Source: Myxococcus hansupus
GTDB lineage: Bacteria > Myxococcota > Myxococcia > Myxococcales > Myxococcaceae
Direction: 5' to 3'
DNA length: 64,000 bases
NCBI RefSeq assembly: GCF_000280925.3
Contig: NZ_CP012109.1
Span: 7,212,501-7,276,500 of the forward strand
Part shown: positions 35,075 through 43,308 of the stretch, in pieces
How positions within the stretch are numbered: position 1 is the stretch's first letter
Layout: each line of letters begins with the position of its first letter
The notes under the pieces: model-generated
Told to the model about the DNA's origin: nothing
The model's input: only the letters and a program-made list of their open reading frames with translations
Databases searched by the model: none
Position numbers and translations under genes: made by a program

Positions 35075-36607
35075 ATGACGGGTGGGATGTGGATCAGCCT
35101 GGTGGCCTGCGCGGGCCAGCTCGCCTTGGCGGGCCTGTCGCTGGCGCGCGTGGGCAAGAACCCGCTGGCCTTGCCGCTGTCCGTGCTGTGCATCGCCCTG
35201 TCGACGTGGAACTTCTGCGGCTTCGCGGGGGTCCGCGCGGACGAGGGCGGCTGGCGACTGGTGGGCTTCACAGCGGGCCTGATGACGGTGCCCTTCACGC
35301 TGCACTTCATCCTGACCTTCGTGGGGCGGCGGCGCGGGCTCGCCTGGGCCATGTACGGCACCTACGCCGTCTTCGGCGTGCTGGCCCTGGCCATGCTGGT
35401 CGCGCTGTTCGCCCCGTCCCTGGAAGCGCACCTGCTCACGCTGCGCTTCGGGCTGACCGTCACCGTGCTGACCGTCCTCGTGATGGGCTGGGCCTTCGCG
35501 CTGCTGGGATTGCACGTGCTGCGCTCGCGCCATCCGGATGAGCGGGCGCGCGCGGGCCTGGTGCTGCTGGGGCTGACGTTGGTGGTGGCGCTGCTGATGA
35601 CGGAGCTGGCGGCGGAGCTCGGCCTGGAGATGGTGCGGCTGGGCCACGTGGGCACGCTGCTGGGCCTGCCGGTGATGGCGACCGCGGCGCTGCGCTTCGG
35701 ACTCTTCGGCGACGACCTGGGCGCGCCCCGGCTCGCGCTGCACGCGGCGGGCATCGCGGGGCTGGGCGTGATGGCCTATCTGGCCGTCGTGCGGCTCTTC
35801 GTCGCGCAGGCGGGCACGCTCATCGTCTGCACCACGGCGGTGACGTTCGCCCTGGTCGCCGCGACGCGCCGGGGTGTCACCGCCTACGTCAGCCGGAACG
35901 AACGGCTGGAGCGGCTGGCCACGCTGGGCCGCTTCTCCGCGCAGATGGCGCATGACCTGAAGAACCCCATCGCCGCGATGAAGGGCGCCGCGCAGTACCT
36001 CAAGGTCGAGCACGCGCAGGGGCGGCCCTGGGACGGGCACGGCGAGTTCTTGGACCTGCTGCTGGAGCAGGTGGAGCGGCTGGACCGGGTGGTGGACACG
36101 TATCAACGGCTGGCGCGCGTGGAGCCCCTGCCGCGGCCCGTGAATCTGCACCGCCTGGTGGAGGGCGTGCTGTCGCTCCAGGCCTTCGCCAGTCCTGGCA
36201 AGGTCACCATCCTGCGCGAGCTGGCCCCCAACCTGCCGCCCTGCGCGGGGGACCTGGACCTGCTGGCCAACGCGCTGGAGAACCTGGTGCGCAACGCCTG
36301 CGAGGCCATGCCGGAGGGCGGCACCCTCACCGTGCGCGCGCTGCGTGACGGCGCGGACGTGGCGCTGGAAGTGGAGGACACCGGAGAGGGCATGGACGCC
36401 CGCACCCGCGAGCGCGCCTTCGACGACTTCTTCACCACCAAGGCCACTGGCAGCGGACTGGGGCTCGCCTTCGTCCGGCGCGTGGTGGAGGCGCACGGCG
36501 GCGAGGTGCTCCTGACAAGCCGGGAGGGGCGCGGTACGGTGGTTCGCATGCGCCTGCCGGCCATTGACGGAAGCAGGGCCTGCGCAGAGGCGGGGGAAGC
36601 CGCGTGA
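35075..36607 (+). CDS. Membrane histidine kinase
   Basis: A 510-residue sensor kinase with seven to eight N-terminal membrane helices (about residues 5-270) and little periplasmic sequence. The phosphorylated-His box is FSAQMAHDLKNPIAAMKGAAQYL; ATP-binding boxes are NLVRNACEAMPEG (N), VEDTGEGMD (G1) and TGSGLGLAFVRRVVEAHGG (G2). It overlaps the response-regulator gene by GTGA, so the two are made together. The multi-helix sensor suggests sensing within or at the membrane. Confidence 0.9.
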   Translation: MTGGMWISLVACAGQLALAGLSLARVGKNPLALPLSVLCIALSTWNFCGFAGVRADEGGWRLVGFTAGLMTVPFTLHFILTFVGRRRGLAWAMYGTYAVFGVLALAMLVALFAPSLEAHLLTLRFGLTVTVLTVLVMGWAFALLGLHVLRSRHPDERARAGLVLLGLTLVVALLMTELAAELGLEMVRLGHVGTLLGLPVMATAALRFGLFGDDLGAPRLALHAAGIAGLGVMAYLAVVRLFVAQAGTLIVCTTAVTFALVAATRRGVTAYVSRNERLERLATLGRFSAQMAHDLKNPIAAMKGAAQYLKVEHAQGRPWDGHGEFLDLLLEQVERLDRVVDTYQRLARVEPLPRPVNLHRLVEGVLSLQAFASPGKVTILRELAPNLPPCAGDLDLLANALENLVRNACEAMPEGGTLTVRALRDGADVALEVEDTGEGMDARTRERAFDDFFTTKATGSGLGLAFVRRVVEAHGGEVLLTSREGRGTVVRMRLPAIDGSRACAEAGEAA

Positions 36608-37989
36608 ACGAGTCATTGAAGGGCACCGTGCTGCTGGTCGACGACGACCCGGCCGTGGCCAAGGTGCTGGGCGCCCTGCTGACGCAGGCGGGCCTGACGA
36701 CGTACTCCGCGCGGGATGGACGGGAAGCCCTGTCCCTGCTGGCGAACAAGCCGGTGGACGTGGTGGTGAGCGACGTGCGCATGCCCGGCATGGATGGGCT
36801 CCAGGTGCTCGCGGAGGTGTCGCGCGGCTGGCCGGACGTCCCTGTCATCCTGCTCACCGCGCATGGCACGGTGCCGCTCGCGGTGGAGGCGATGAAGGCG
36901 GGCGCCGCGGACTTCGTGCTCAAGCCCTTCGACCGGGAGGAGATTCTCTTCACCGTGAGCAAGGCCCTGCTGCGCGCGCACCGCGACGACGGACGCCAGC
37001 AGACGCGGGCCACGGGCGGGTTCATCGGCTCGAGCCGGGCCATGTCGGACGTGCAGGCCGTCCTCGCGAAGGCCGCCGCCGGCACCGCCACGGTGCTGCT
37101 GCGGGGCGAGTCCGGCACGGGCAAGGAGCTGGCCGCCAAGGCCGTGCATGACGCCAGCCCCCGGCGCGACGGCCCCTTCGTGAAGCTGCACTGCGCGGCC
37201 CTGCCGGACACGCTGCTGGAGAGCGAGCTGTTCGGCTACGAGAAGGGCGCCTTCACCGGCGCGGCCACGCGCAAGCCCGGACGCGTGGAGCTGGCCCACG
37301 GCGGCACGCTGTTCCTCGACGAGGTGGGGGACATCTCCCCCGCCGTCCAGGTGAAGCTCCTGCGCGTCATCCAGGAGCGCGAGCTGGAGCGGCTGGGCGG
37401 CACGCAGACGGTGAAGGTGGACGTCCGCTTCGTCGCGGCCACGCACCAGCCGCTGGAGGAGCGCGTGAAGGAAGGTCGCTTCCGCGAGGACCTCTTCTAC
37501 CGGCTCAACGTGGTGCCGGTGTGGCTGCCTCCACTGCGCGAGCGCCCGGACGACATCGAGCCCCTGGCCCTGCACTTCCTCGAGGCCCACGCGAAGACGA
37601 ACGGGCGGCCGCCCTTCACCCTCACCGCGGACGGGCTCGCGGCGCTGCGGGCCCAGCCGTGGCCGGGGAACGTGCGCCAGCTCCAGAACTTCCTGGAGCG
37701 GCTGGTGGTGCTCTCGGACACGCAGGTGCTGGGGGGACAGGAGGTCCTCCAGGAGCTGGCGCGGCAGCCGGGGCTGTCCCCCGCCCCCAGCGCGGTGAGC
37801 GTCGCCGAGGTGCCCGTGCCCGCGGCGGACTCCGCCCGGACGTTGGAGACCCAGCGCAAGGAGATGGAGCGGCAGGCCATGGCGGACGCGCTCAAGCGCG
37901 CGGGTGACAACCGGACGTTGGCGGCGCGGCTGCTCGGCATCAGCCGGCGCACGCTCTACAACAAGCTGGAGGAGTACGGCCTGCTGTAA
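36604..37989 (+). CDS. NtrC-type sigma-54-dependent response regulator
   Basis: A 461-residue regulator: receiver domain (residues about 8-125, phospho-Asp in VVVSDVRMPGMDG), AAA+ domain (GESGTGKE Walker A; sigma-54 loop KGAFTGA; LFLDEVGDIS Walker B) and a C-terminal Fis-type helix-turn-helix (NRTLAARLLGISRRTLYNKLEEYG). All key residues are kept, so it should activate sigma-54 promoters when phosphorylated by the adjoining kinase. GTG at 36604 overlaps the kinase stop. It resembles the many myxobacterial enhancer-binding proteins; the targets are unknown. Confidence 0.93.
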   Translation: MNESLKGTVLLVDDDPAVAKVLGALLTQAGLTTYSARDGREALSLLANKPVDVVVSDVRMPGMDGLQVLAEVSRGWPDVPVILLTAHGTVPLAVEAMKAGAADFVLKPFDREEILFTVSKALLRAHRDDGRQQTRATGGFIGSSRAMSDVQAVLAKAAAGTATVLLRGESGTGKELAAKAVHDASPRRDGPFVKLHCAALPDTLLESELFGYEKGAFTGAATRKPGRVELAHGGTLFLDEVGDISPAVQVKLLRVIQERELERLGGTQTVKVDVRFVAATHQPLEERVKEGRFREDLFYRLNVVPVWLPPLRERPDDIEPLALHFLEAHAKTNGRPPFTLTADGLAALRAQPWPGNVRQLQNFLERLVVLSDTQVLGGQEVLQELARQPGLSPAPSAVSVAEVPVPAADSARTLETQRKEMERQAMADALKRAGDNRTLAARLLGISRRTLYNKLEEYGLL

Positions 37990-37999
37990 GGCGCCGCGC

Positions 38000-38887
38000 T
38001 CAACGCACGCGCAGGAAGTCGACCAACGCCCGCAGCTTGGGGGCGAGGTTCTTCCGGTTGGGATAGTAGAGGTAGAGCCCGGGGAAGCTCGGGCAGTAGC
38101 GCGTGAGCACCCGGACGAGCCGCTTCGCCGCGAGGTGCTCGGTCACGGTGTGCTCCATGACGTAGGAGAGCCCCAGCCCGTCGAGCGCCGCGAGCACCAT
38201 CACCTCGTTGTCGTTGGTGACGACGCGGCCATCGACCGCGACGGTGAGTTCGCGGCCCTCCACCTCGAACTCCCAGCGGGCGATGTCGCGACCCGTGACG
38301 TGCCGATAGTTGATGCAGTCGTGTGCGGAGAGCTCGCGCGGGTGCCTCGGCTTCGGATGCACGTCGAAGTAGGCGGGCGCGCCGACCACCGCCATGCGAA
38401 AGCCGCCCGTGATGGGCACCGCGACCATGTCCCGTTCGAGCCGCTCGCCCAGGCGGATGCCGGCGTCGCAGCCCTCCGCGACGATGTCGCTCAAGCCATC
38501 ATCGAGCGTGACGTCGATGCGCACCTCGGGATGCGCGGTGAGGAAACGCCCGAGCATGGGTTTGAGGACGGGTCCAACCGCCAGCCGGGGAACGTTGAGG
38601 CGCAGCGTCCCCGAAGGCCGGCCCCGTGCGTCTTCGAGCACCGCGAAGGCCCCCTGGAGGCTCGCCATGGCCGGGCGGAGTTCGGCGACGAAGCGCGCCC
38701 CCGCCTCGGTCAGGCTGACGCTGCGCGTGGTTCGCTGAACCAGCCGGATGCGCAAGCGCTCCTCCAACGCGCCAATGGCCTGACTCACCGCCGACGGAGT
38801 GACTCGCAACGCCGCGGCCGCGGCCGTGAAGCTGCGCTTCTCCGCGACCAGGAGGAGCTCTCGTAACCCGGCGAAGTCCTCGCTCAT
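38000..38887 (-). CDS. LysR-family transcriptional regulator
   Basis: A 295-residue LysR regulator. The N-terminal helix-turn-helix reads KRSFTAAAAALRVTPSAVSQAIGALEERLRIRLVQRT, followed by a co-inducer domain of the CrgA-like subgroup (DIVAEGCDAGIRLGERLERDMVAVPI). ATG at 38887 is preferred; the upstream extension to 38950 would cover the palindrome at 38896-38914. It is divergent from an SDR gene, the standard arrangement for a LysR controlling its neighbour and itself. Confidence 0.9.
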   Translation of the reverse strand: MSEDFAGLRELLLVAEKRSFTAAAAALRVTPSAVSQAIGALEERLRIRLVQRTTRSVSLTEAGARFVAELRPAMASLQGAFAVLEDARGRPSGTLRLNVPRLAVGPVLKPMLGRFLTAHPEVRIDVTLDDGLSDIVAEGCDAGIRLGERLERDMVAVPITGGFRMAVVGAPAYFDVHPKPRHPRELSAHDCINYRHVTGRDIARWEFEVEGRELTVAVDGRVVTNDNEVMVLAALDGLGLSYVMEHTVTEHLAAKRLVRVLTRYCPSFPGLYLYYPNRKNLAPKLRALVDFLRVR

Positions 38888-38895
38888 GGCGGGAT

Positions 38896-38914
38896 TTGTT
38901 AGCACGTCTAACAA
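38896..38914. promoter_or_regulatory. Perfect palindrome, probable LysR operator
   Basis: TTGTTAG and CTAACAA flank the five bases CACGT, a perfect 7-bp inverted repeat in an otherwise very GC-rich window. It fits the T-N11-A idea for LysR sites. It lies 8 nt before the LysR start and 56 nt before the SDR start, so binding would affect both genes. Confidence 0.65.
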
Positions 38915-38970
38915 CTGCATGTCGGGGGCGGGCGCTAATCCGCGCGGCACCCGGCGGTTACGTTGCAGAC

Positions 38971-39840
38971 ATGAACACGAACACGAACGCCCCTTCCCTC
39001 CCTGCTTCCGCCAAGGTCTGGTTCATCACGGGCGCCGCGTCTGGCTTCGGCCGCGCGCTCGTCCGCGAAGCCGTGGACCGTGGCGATGCCGTCGTGGCGA
39101 CGGCACGCAAGCCCGAGTCACTCGCGGACCTGGTCGCCCTGGCCCCCAGCCGCGTGCTCGCGCTTCGCCTCGACGTCACCCAGCCCGCGCAGTCTCACGC
39201 CGCCGTGACGGAGGCGCTCTCGCACTTCGGCCGCATCGACGTGCTCGTCAACAACGCGGGCTTCAGCATCATTGGCGCCGTCGAGGAGACGAGCGACGAG
39301 GCCCTGCGCGACACCCTGGAGCTGATGTTCTTCGGCGCCGCGCGGCTCACGCGGGACGTGGTGCCCCACCTGCGCGAACGTGGCGCGGGCACCATCGTGC
39401 AGATGTCGAGCATGGCGGGGCTCAACACCTCGCCCGGCTTCAGCGCCTACTGCGCGGCGAAGCACGCGCTCGAAGGATTCTCCGAGTGCCTTGCCCATGA
39501 GCTTCGTCCCCATGGCGTGCGCGTCCTGATTGTCGAGCCCGGTACCTTCCGCACCTCGCTGTTTGGCGATGCGTTCCGGCGCATGCCCGAGCACCCCGCC
39601 TATGCCTCGACGTCTGGCACCCTCCGGGCCTGGGTGTCCCAGGCCGATGGTCAGCAACCGGGCGACCCCGCCAAGGCCGCGCGTGTCATCGTCGACGAAG
39701 TCGCGCGGCCCCTGAGGCCCGACGCGCCCTTGCGCCTGCCACTCGGCGGGGACGCCGTGGATGGGATTCGCCAGAAGCTGGCGTTCATCGCGGCGGACAT
39801 CGACCACGGCGAGCGCGCCGCACGCGCCACGGCGTTCTAG
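38971..39840 (+). CDS. Short-chain dehydrogenase/reductase
   Basis: A 289-residue SDR oxidoreductase. The cofactor site is TGAASGFG, the NNAG motif is present (VLVNNAGF), and the catalytic Ser-Tyr-Lys lie in QMSSMAG and AYCAAKHALEG. Acidic/basic cues after the second strand (ATARKPESL) suggest NADP(H). The substrate cannot be named. It is divergent from the LysR gene and is its likely target; LysR/SDR pairs often handle toxic aldehydes or ketones. Confidence 0.9.
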   Translation: MNTNTNAPSLPASAKVWFITGAASGFGRALVREAVDRGDAVVATARKPESLADLVALAPSRVLALRLDVTQPAQSHAAVTEALSHFGRIDVLVNNAGFSIIGAVEETSDEALRDTLELMFFGAARLTRDVVPHLRERGAGTIVQMSSMAGLNTSPGFSAYCAAKHALEGFSECLAHELRPHGVRVLIVEPGTFRTSLFGDAFRRMPEHPAYASTSGTLRAWVSQADGQQPGDPAKAARVIVDEVARPLRPDAPLRLPLGGDAVDGIRQKLAFIAADIDHGERAARATAF

Positions 39841-39857
39841 ACGCGAAGCGCCGTGAA

Positions 39858-41231
39858 TCAATCCGGGTCGGTCGCGAGCGCGTCCAACTCCTCATGGAAG
39901 GCCTGGATGAGCGCATGCGGGTCATGCACCCGGCCCGCGTCCGCCGCGATGCCCACCGTCACCTGCCCCGCGTAGCTGAAGAGGCTGATGCCCAGGCTCA
40001 GGTGCCCCGTCTGCGGCACCCAGAACGTCAGGCCCTCCAGTCGGGTCCCCGCCAGGGACACCGGCTCGCGCGGGCCGGGCACGTTGGTGGCGATCAACGA
40101 CGCCTTGGAGCCGAAGGTGTCCACCACCCACCGCTCCATCGCCGCGGGCGTGTGGCCCAGCAGTTCCAGCGCGCCGAAGGTCAGCACGGCCTCGGGTGAG
40201 CGCTTCAGCTTCTCCATTCGCCGGGTGAGTTCCTGCAACCGGCGAAGCGGCGTGCCCAGGCTCACGGGCAGGCGCAGGAACACCACGCCGAAGTGATTGC
40301 CCAGCTCGCGCGGCACGGGGGCATCCAGGGGCCGCAGGTTGACGGGCACCAGCGCGTGCAGGTCCGCCGGTGGCTCGCCCAGCGCGTGCAGGTAGCGCCG
40401 CAGCGCGCCCGCCACCGCCGTCAGCAACACGTCGTTCACGGTGCCGCCCAGCGCGCGGCCCACCGCCTTCACGCGCTCCAGCGGCACCGGGTCCGACCAG
40501 GCGGCGCGCTTCTGCGTCCCCAGCGGACCGCGCAGCGACGTGCGCGGGTCCGGCGGAATCACCAACAACTTCCCCATCGCCGCCGCGCCCCGAGCGCCCT
40601 GCACCAGCAAGTCGCCCGCGAGAATCGGCTCGGCGGCCAGCTCCGCGCCCTTGCGCCACACCGCCCGCGCCGTCCCCACCACCGCCCGCGCGCCCCGAAC
40701 CCAGCTTTCGAGCCCGCCACGCTCCGGCCTCGGCTCCGGTTCGGGCGCGTCGAAGTCCGAGGACGCCTCCGACCCATCCGTGAGCGTCAGCAGCACCCGC
40801 GCCAGGGCCATCCCATCCGCGAGGCAGTGGTGCAGCCGCGCCAGCAGCACGTCGCCGCCCTCCGCGCCCGTCACCACGTGGAACTGCCACAGCGGCCGGG
40901 AGCGCTCCAGGGGCGTGCTCATCCACTGCCCCACCAGCGCCTCCAACGCCGCGCGGTCTCCGGGGGGCGGTACCTCCAGCCAGGACAGGTGCGCGTCCAA
41001 ATCGAGCGCCGGCACCTCCTCCCACTGCGGCAGGCCCAGCAGGCCCGGCACCACGCGCTGCCGGAAGCGGGGGTAGCGCTCCACCAGCCGCTCCCGCACC
41101 ACCGTCTTCAGCCGCTCGAAGTCCAGCCGGCCCTCGAACCAGAGCACGGCGGTAATCATCATCAGGTTGGCGGGTTCCTCCATGTGGAACCACAGCGCAT
41201 CCACGCTCGACATCCGCTCCTGCGCCGCCAT
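39858..41231 (-). CDS. WS/DGAT-type wax ester synthase / acyltransferase
   Basis: A 457-residue acyltransferase that joins acyl-CoA to an alcohol or diacylglycerol. The catalytic motif HHCLADG (family HHxxxDG) lies near residue 134. Other family features are the start SSVDALWFHMEEPANLMMITAVL, NDVLLTAVAGALRRYL, and ATNVPGPREPV. Its length is typical. Myxobacteria store triacylglycerol and ether lipids in development, so a lipid-storage role fits, but the substrate is not shown here. It lies 28 nt after the Cys-rich secreted protein gene. Confidence 0.9.
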   Translation of the reverse strand: MAAQERMSSVDALWFHMEEPANLMMITAVLWFEGRLDFERLKTVVRERLVERYPRFRQRVVPGLLGLPQWEEVPALDLDAHLSWLEVPPPGDRAALEALVGQWMSTPLERSRPLWQFHVVTGAEGGDVLLARLHHCLADGMALARVLLTLTDGSEASSDFDAPEPEPRPERGGLESWVRGARAVVGTARAVWRKGAELAAEPILAGDLLVQGARGAAAMGKLLVIPPDPRTSLRGPLGTQKRAAWSDPVPLERVKAVGRALGGTVNDVLLTAVAGALRRYLHALGEPPADLHALVPVNLRPLDAPVPRELGNHFGVVFLRLPVSLGTPLRRLQELTRRMEKLKRSPEAVLTFGALELLGHTPAAMERWVVDTFGSKASLIATNVPGPREPVSLAGTRLEGLTFWVPQTGHLSLGISLFSYAGQVTVGIAADAGRVHDPHALIQAFHEELDALATDPD

Positions 41232-41259
41232 GACTCACGACCTCCCGGTGTGGGCCGTT

Positions 41260-42069
41260 CTACTTCTTTCCGCCCTCCGGGTTGACCCGTTCGAACTGAA
41301 AGGTCTGCTTCGTCGTGTCCTCCACCATCAGGGTGAGGACCTCTTCCTCCAAATCCCAGTCGTAGGCGCCGCCCCGGAACTTCAGCTTCGGCCCCGACAG
41401 CGGGATGACGCGCTTGTCACCACACACCGGGCCCACCGCCTGGCCATCCCGGGTGCGCAGCCGGATGCGGCCCTTGCCGGCCACCTCCACCGTGCCCCAG
41501 GCGCGCACCACCAGCGAGTTGCCCTCCCCCAGCGTCGCGGCCTCCAGGGACGTGCGCAGCACGAAGCAGCCCGTGGGCGACACCTGCAACGAGCGCGCAT
41601 AGTCCGAGCGGGGCTGGGCCTCGATGCGCTCCTCCCGCGCCGTCACCTCGTCGGGAAGGCTGGCGGCCACCAGCGACCACGTCCCCACCAGGTTTTTCGG
41701 TGGCGGAGCTCCCGGCGCACGCACTCCCTCACAGGGCGCCTGGACATCCTTCTCCGGGCTGGGCGGAGCGGGCTCGAAGGAGCGCTGGCAGATGGGCTGA
41801 CAGGCACGGGCCGAGCACTGCGCGTCGGACGGGGAGCACCCCGCGTTCCGGGTACACGCCTTGAGCCGCGCCAGGGCCTGCTCACAATCCTTGCGCATGC
41901 ACGTGTCGATGCACTCCGCGTCGATGCACTCGGCCACGCAGGCCCAGTTGGTGGCGCCGCACACGCCGGCCACGGTGCGCGGGCGCTGCGAGGACGTCTG
42001 GGCGGCGGCGAGCGGCACACCGCCCAGCACCAGGAACAGCAGAACGGGGACGAGTCGGGAAGAGGACAT
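41260..42069 (-). CDS. Secreted Cys-rich protein, unknown function
   Basis: A 269-residue protein with a signal peptide (SRLVPVLLFLVLGGVPLAAA). Residues about 35-105 hold many cysteines at short spacing (VCGATNWACVAECIDAECIDTCMRKDC), then a C-terminal beta-rich domain from about residue 130 (NLVGTWSLVAASLP) that may be lipocalin-like in its G-x-W start. No family named. A start at 42090 would add 7 residues. It is upstream of the WS/DGAT gene on the same strand. Confidence 0.65.
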   Translation of the reverse strand: MSSSRLVPVLLFLVLGGVPLAAAQTSSQRPRTVAGVCGATNWACVAECIDAECIDTCMRKDCEQALARLKACTRNAGCSPSDAQCSARACQPICQRSFEPAPPSPEKDVQAPCEGVRAPGAPPPKNLVGTWSLVAASLPDEVTAREERIEAQPRSDYARSLQVSPTGCFVLRTSLEAATLGEGNSLVVRAWGTVEVAGKGRIRLRTRDGQAVGPVCGDKRVIPLSGPKLKFRGGAYDWDLEEEVLTLMVEDTTKQTFQFERVNPEGGKK

Positions 42070-42081
42070 GCCTCGGCGCAA

Positions 42082-42087
42082 GCTAGG
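42082..42087 (-). promoter_or_regulatory. CTAG element before the secreted Cys-rich gene
   Basis: On the minus strand CCTAGC lies 12 nt before the ATG at 42069, at a similar distance to the CTAG elements before the other genes noted here. It supports ATG 42069 as the start. Confidence 0.3.
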
Positions 42088-42164
42088 CACGCCCTCCAGG
42101 TCCGTGGACCCTCCCCGCCGTCAACGCTGTCCACCCGCCAGCACTGCGGGCGGGGACACTGCTC

Positions 42165-43160
42165 TCAGGTGAACTGCCATCGCCAGGTGCGCACGTCCGC
42201 CGGCTCCACCATCTCGAGCTCGAAGGACAGCGTGTCGAAGCGCTCGAACTCCCGCGAGTCCACGCGCAAGAGCATCATCCCCGCGTGGTTCTGCCCCCGC
42301 AGCGGCGAGACGTTGAAGGACAGCTCCGCGTCGAAGGCCACCTTGTAGAAGAGGCAGAAGCCATCCACGCGGCCCTCCTCCACCACCGGCCTGGCGTAAC
42401 GCACGCGGTGCGGCAGGCCGTCCGCGACCATCGTCTCCAGGTCGAAGGCGAAGGCGGGCTCCGGATCGCACAGGAGGTGGTCCACCTCATACGAGCGGAT
42501 GACGCGCGTGAAGTAGGACGGGTTCATCGCCTCGCGCAGCGTCTGCAGGCAACTGTAGTCCACGCTGGGGAAGCGCTGGCTCCAGATGAAGGGGATGCAC
42601 GCCTCGTCCCGGAGCTGCACCGGCTCCACGAAGACCTCGAAGCGGTTGGGGAGGATGCGCCCCCCGGGCTTCAACGCGCGGTTGCGCAAGTCCAGGATGC
42701 GGGGCACCAGGCCCGCGTCGAAGAGCGCGTCGCCCAGCAGCTCGTGCAGCAGCACGTCCACCTTCTCCGGCACCTGGAACTGCCAGGGATGCGAGCGCAC
42801 GAAGTCGATGTGCTCCAGCCCGTTGCGCCGCGCCACCCACTGCGCCGTGTCGAGCAGCCGCGAGCCATCCACCGCGTACAGCTTCTTCGGACGCCGGCTG
42901 GCGGCCAGGAAGGTGCGCAGGCCCGTGCCGGTACACGCATCCATGACGACCTGCCCGGGCCGCACATAGCGCTCACAGGCCCTGCGCCAGGCCTCCACCC
43001 GCTCGGGGTCCGCGAGCGCGAAGTCCTGGGGCGCGGGGCTGGAGAGCGAAAGACTGTCCGGCACGACGTTGCGCGGCAACTGGGACACCAACGACGAGTG
43101 GCTCAGCCGCGAACGCAGGTCCATCAATGCCTGGCGAGGCATGTCGAGCAGATTGGGCAT
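42165..43160 (-). CDS. PRMT5-like SAM-dependent methyltransferase
   Basis: A 331-residue methyltransferase. SAM motif I is VMDACTGTGLRTFLAA (about residues 66-81), followed by the acidic YAVDGS. The segment LLHELLGDALFDAG resembles the double-Glu loop of protein arginine methyltransferases (SELLG in PRMT5), with the first Glu kept and the second lost. A later QNHAGMMLLRV resembles the THW loop. It is therefore likely a protein methyltransferase; the target is unknown and other substrates remain possible. ATG at 43160 fits GGGGGGAT upstream better than the extended frame. Confidence 0.65.
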   Translation of the reverse strand: MPNLLDMPRQALMDLRSRLSHSSLVSQLPRNVVPDSLSLSSPAPQDFALADPERVEAWRRACERYVRPGQVVMDACTGTGLRTFLAASRRPKKLYAVDGSRLLDTAQWVARRNGLEHIDFVRSHPWQFQVPEKVDVLLHELLGDALFDAGLVPRILDLRNRALKPGGRILPNRFEVFVEPVQLRDEACIPFIWSQRFPSVDYSCLQTLREAMNPSYFTRVIRSYEVDHLLCDPEPAFAFDLETMVADGLPHRVRYARPVVEEGRVDGFCLFYKVAFDAELSFNVSPLRGQNHAGMMLLRVDSREFERFDTLSFELEMVEPADVRTWRWQFT

Positions 43161-43308
43161 GTGGCATCCCCCCGGATGCGTGGGTCCTTCGTTCGGCCTT
43201 CCCCATGCGACCACAGCACAGGGATTTCTGATGATGCTGGACTTACTGGTTCACGCCCATCCAGCGACAGGACAGGGTGAATGTTCCTGGATGAACAGCC
43301 TTCGCCGC
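43161..43308. other. Short intergenic gap, nothing recognised
   Basis: This 148-nt gap lies between the methyltransferase start and the ABC ATPase stop. It must hold the promoter of the methyltransferase, but no clear element was seen. Confidence 0.4.
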
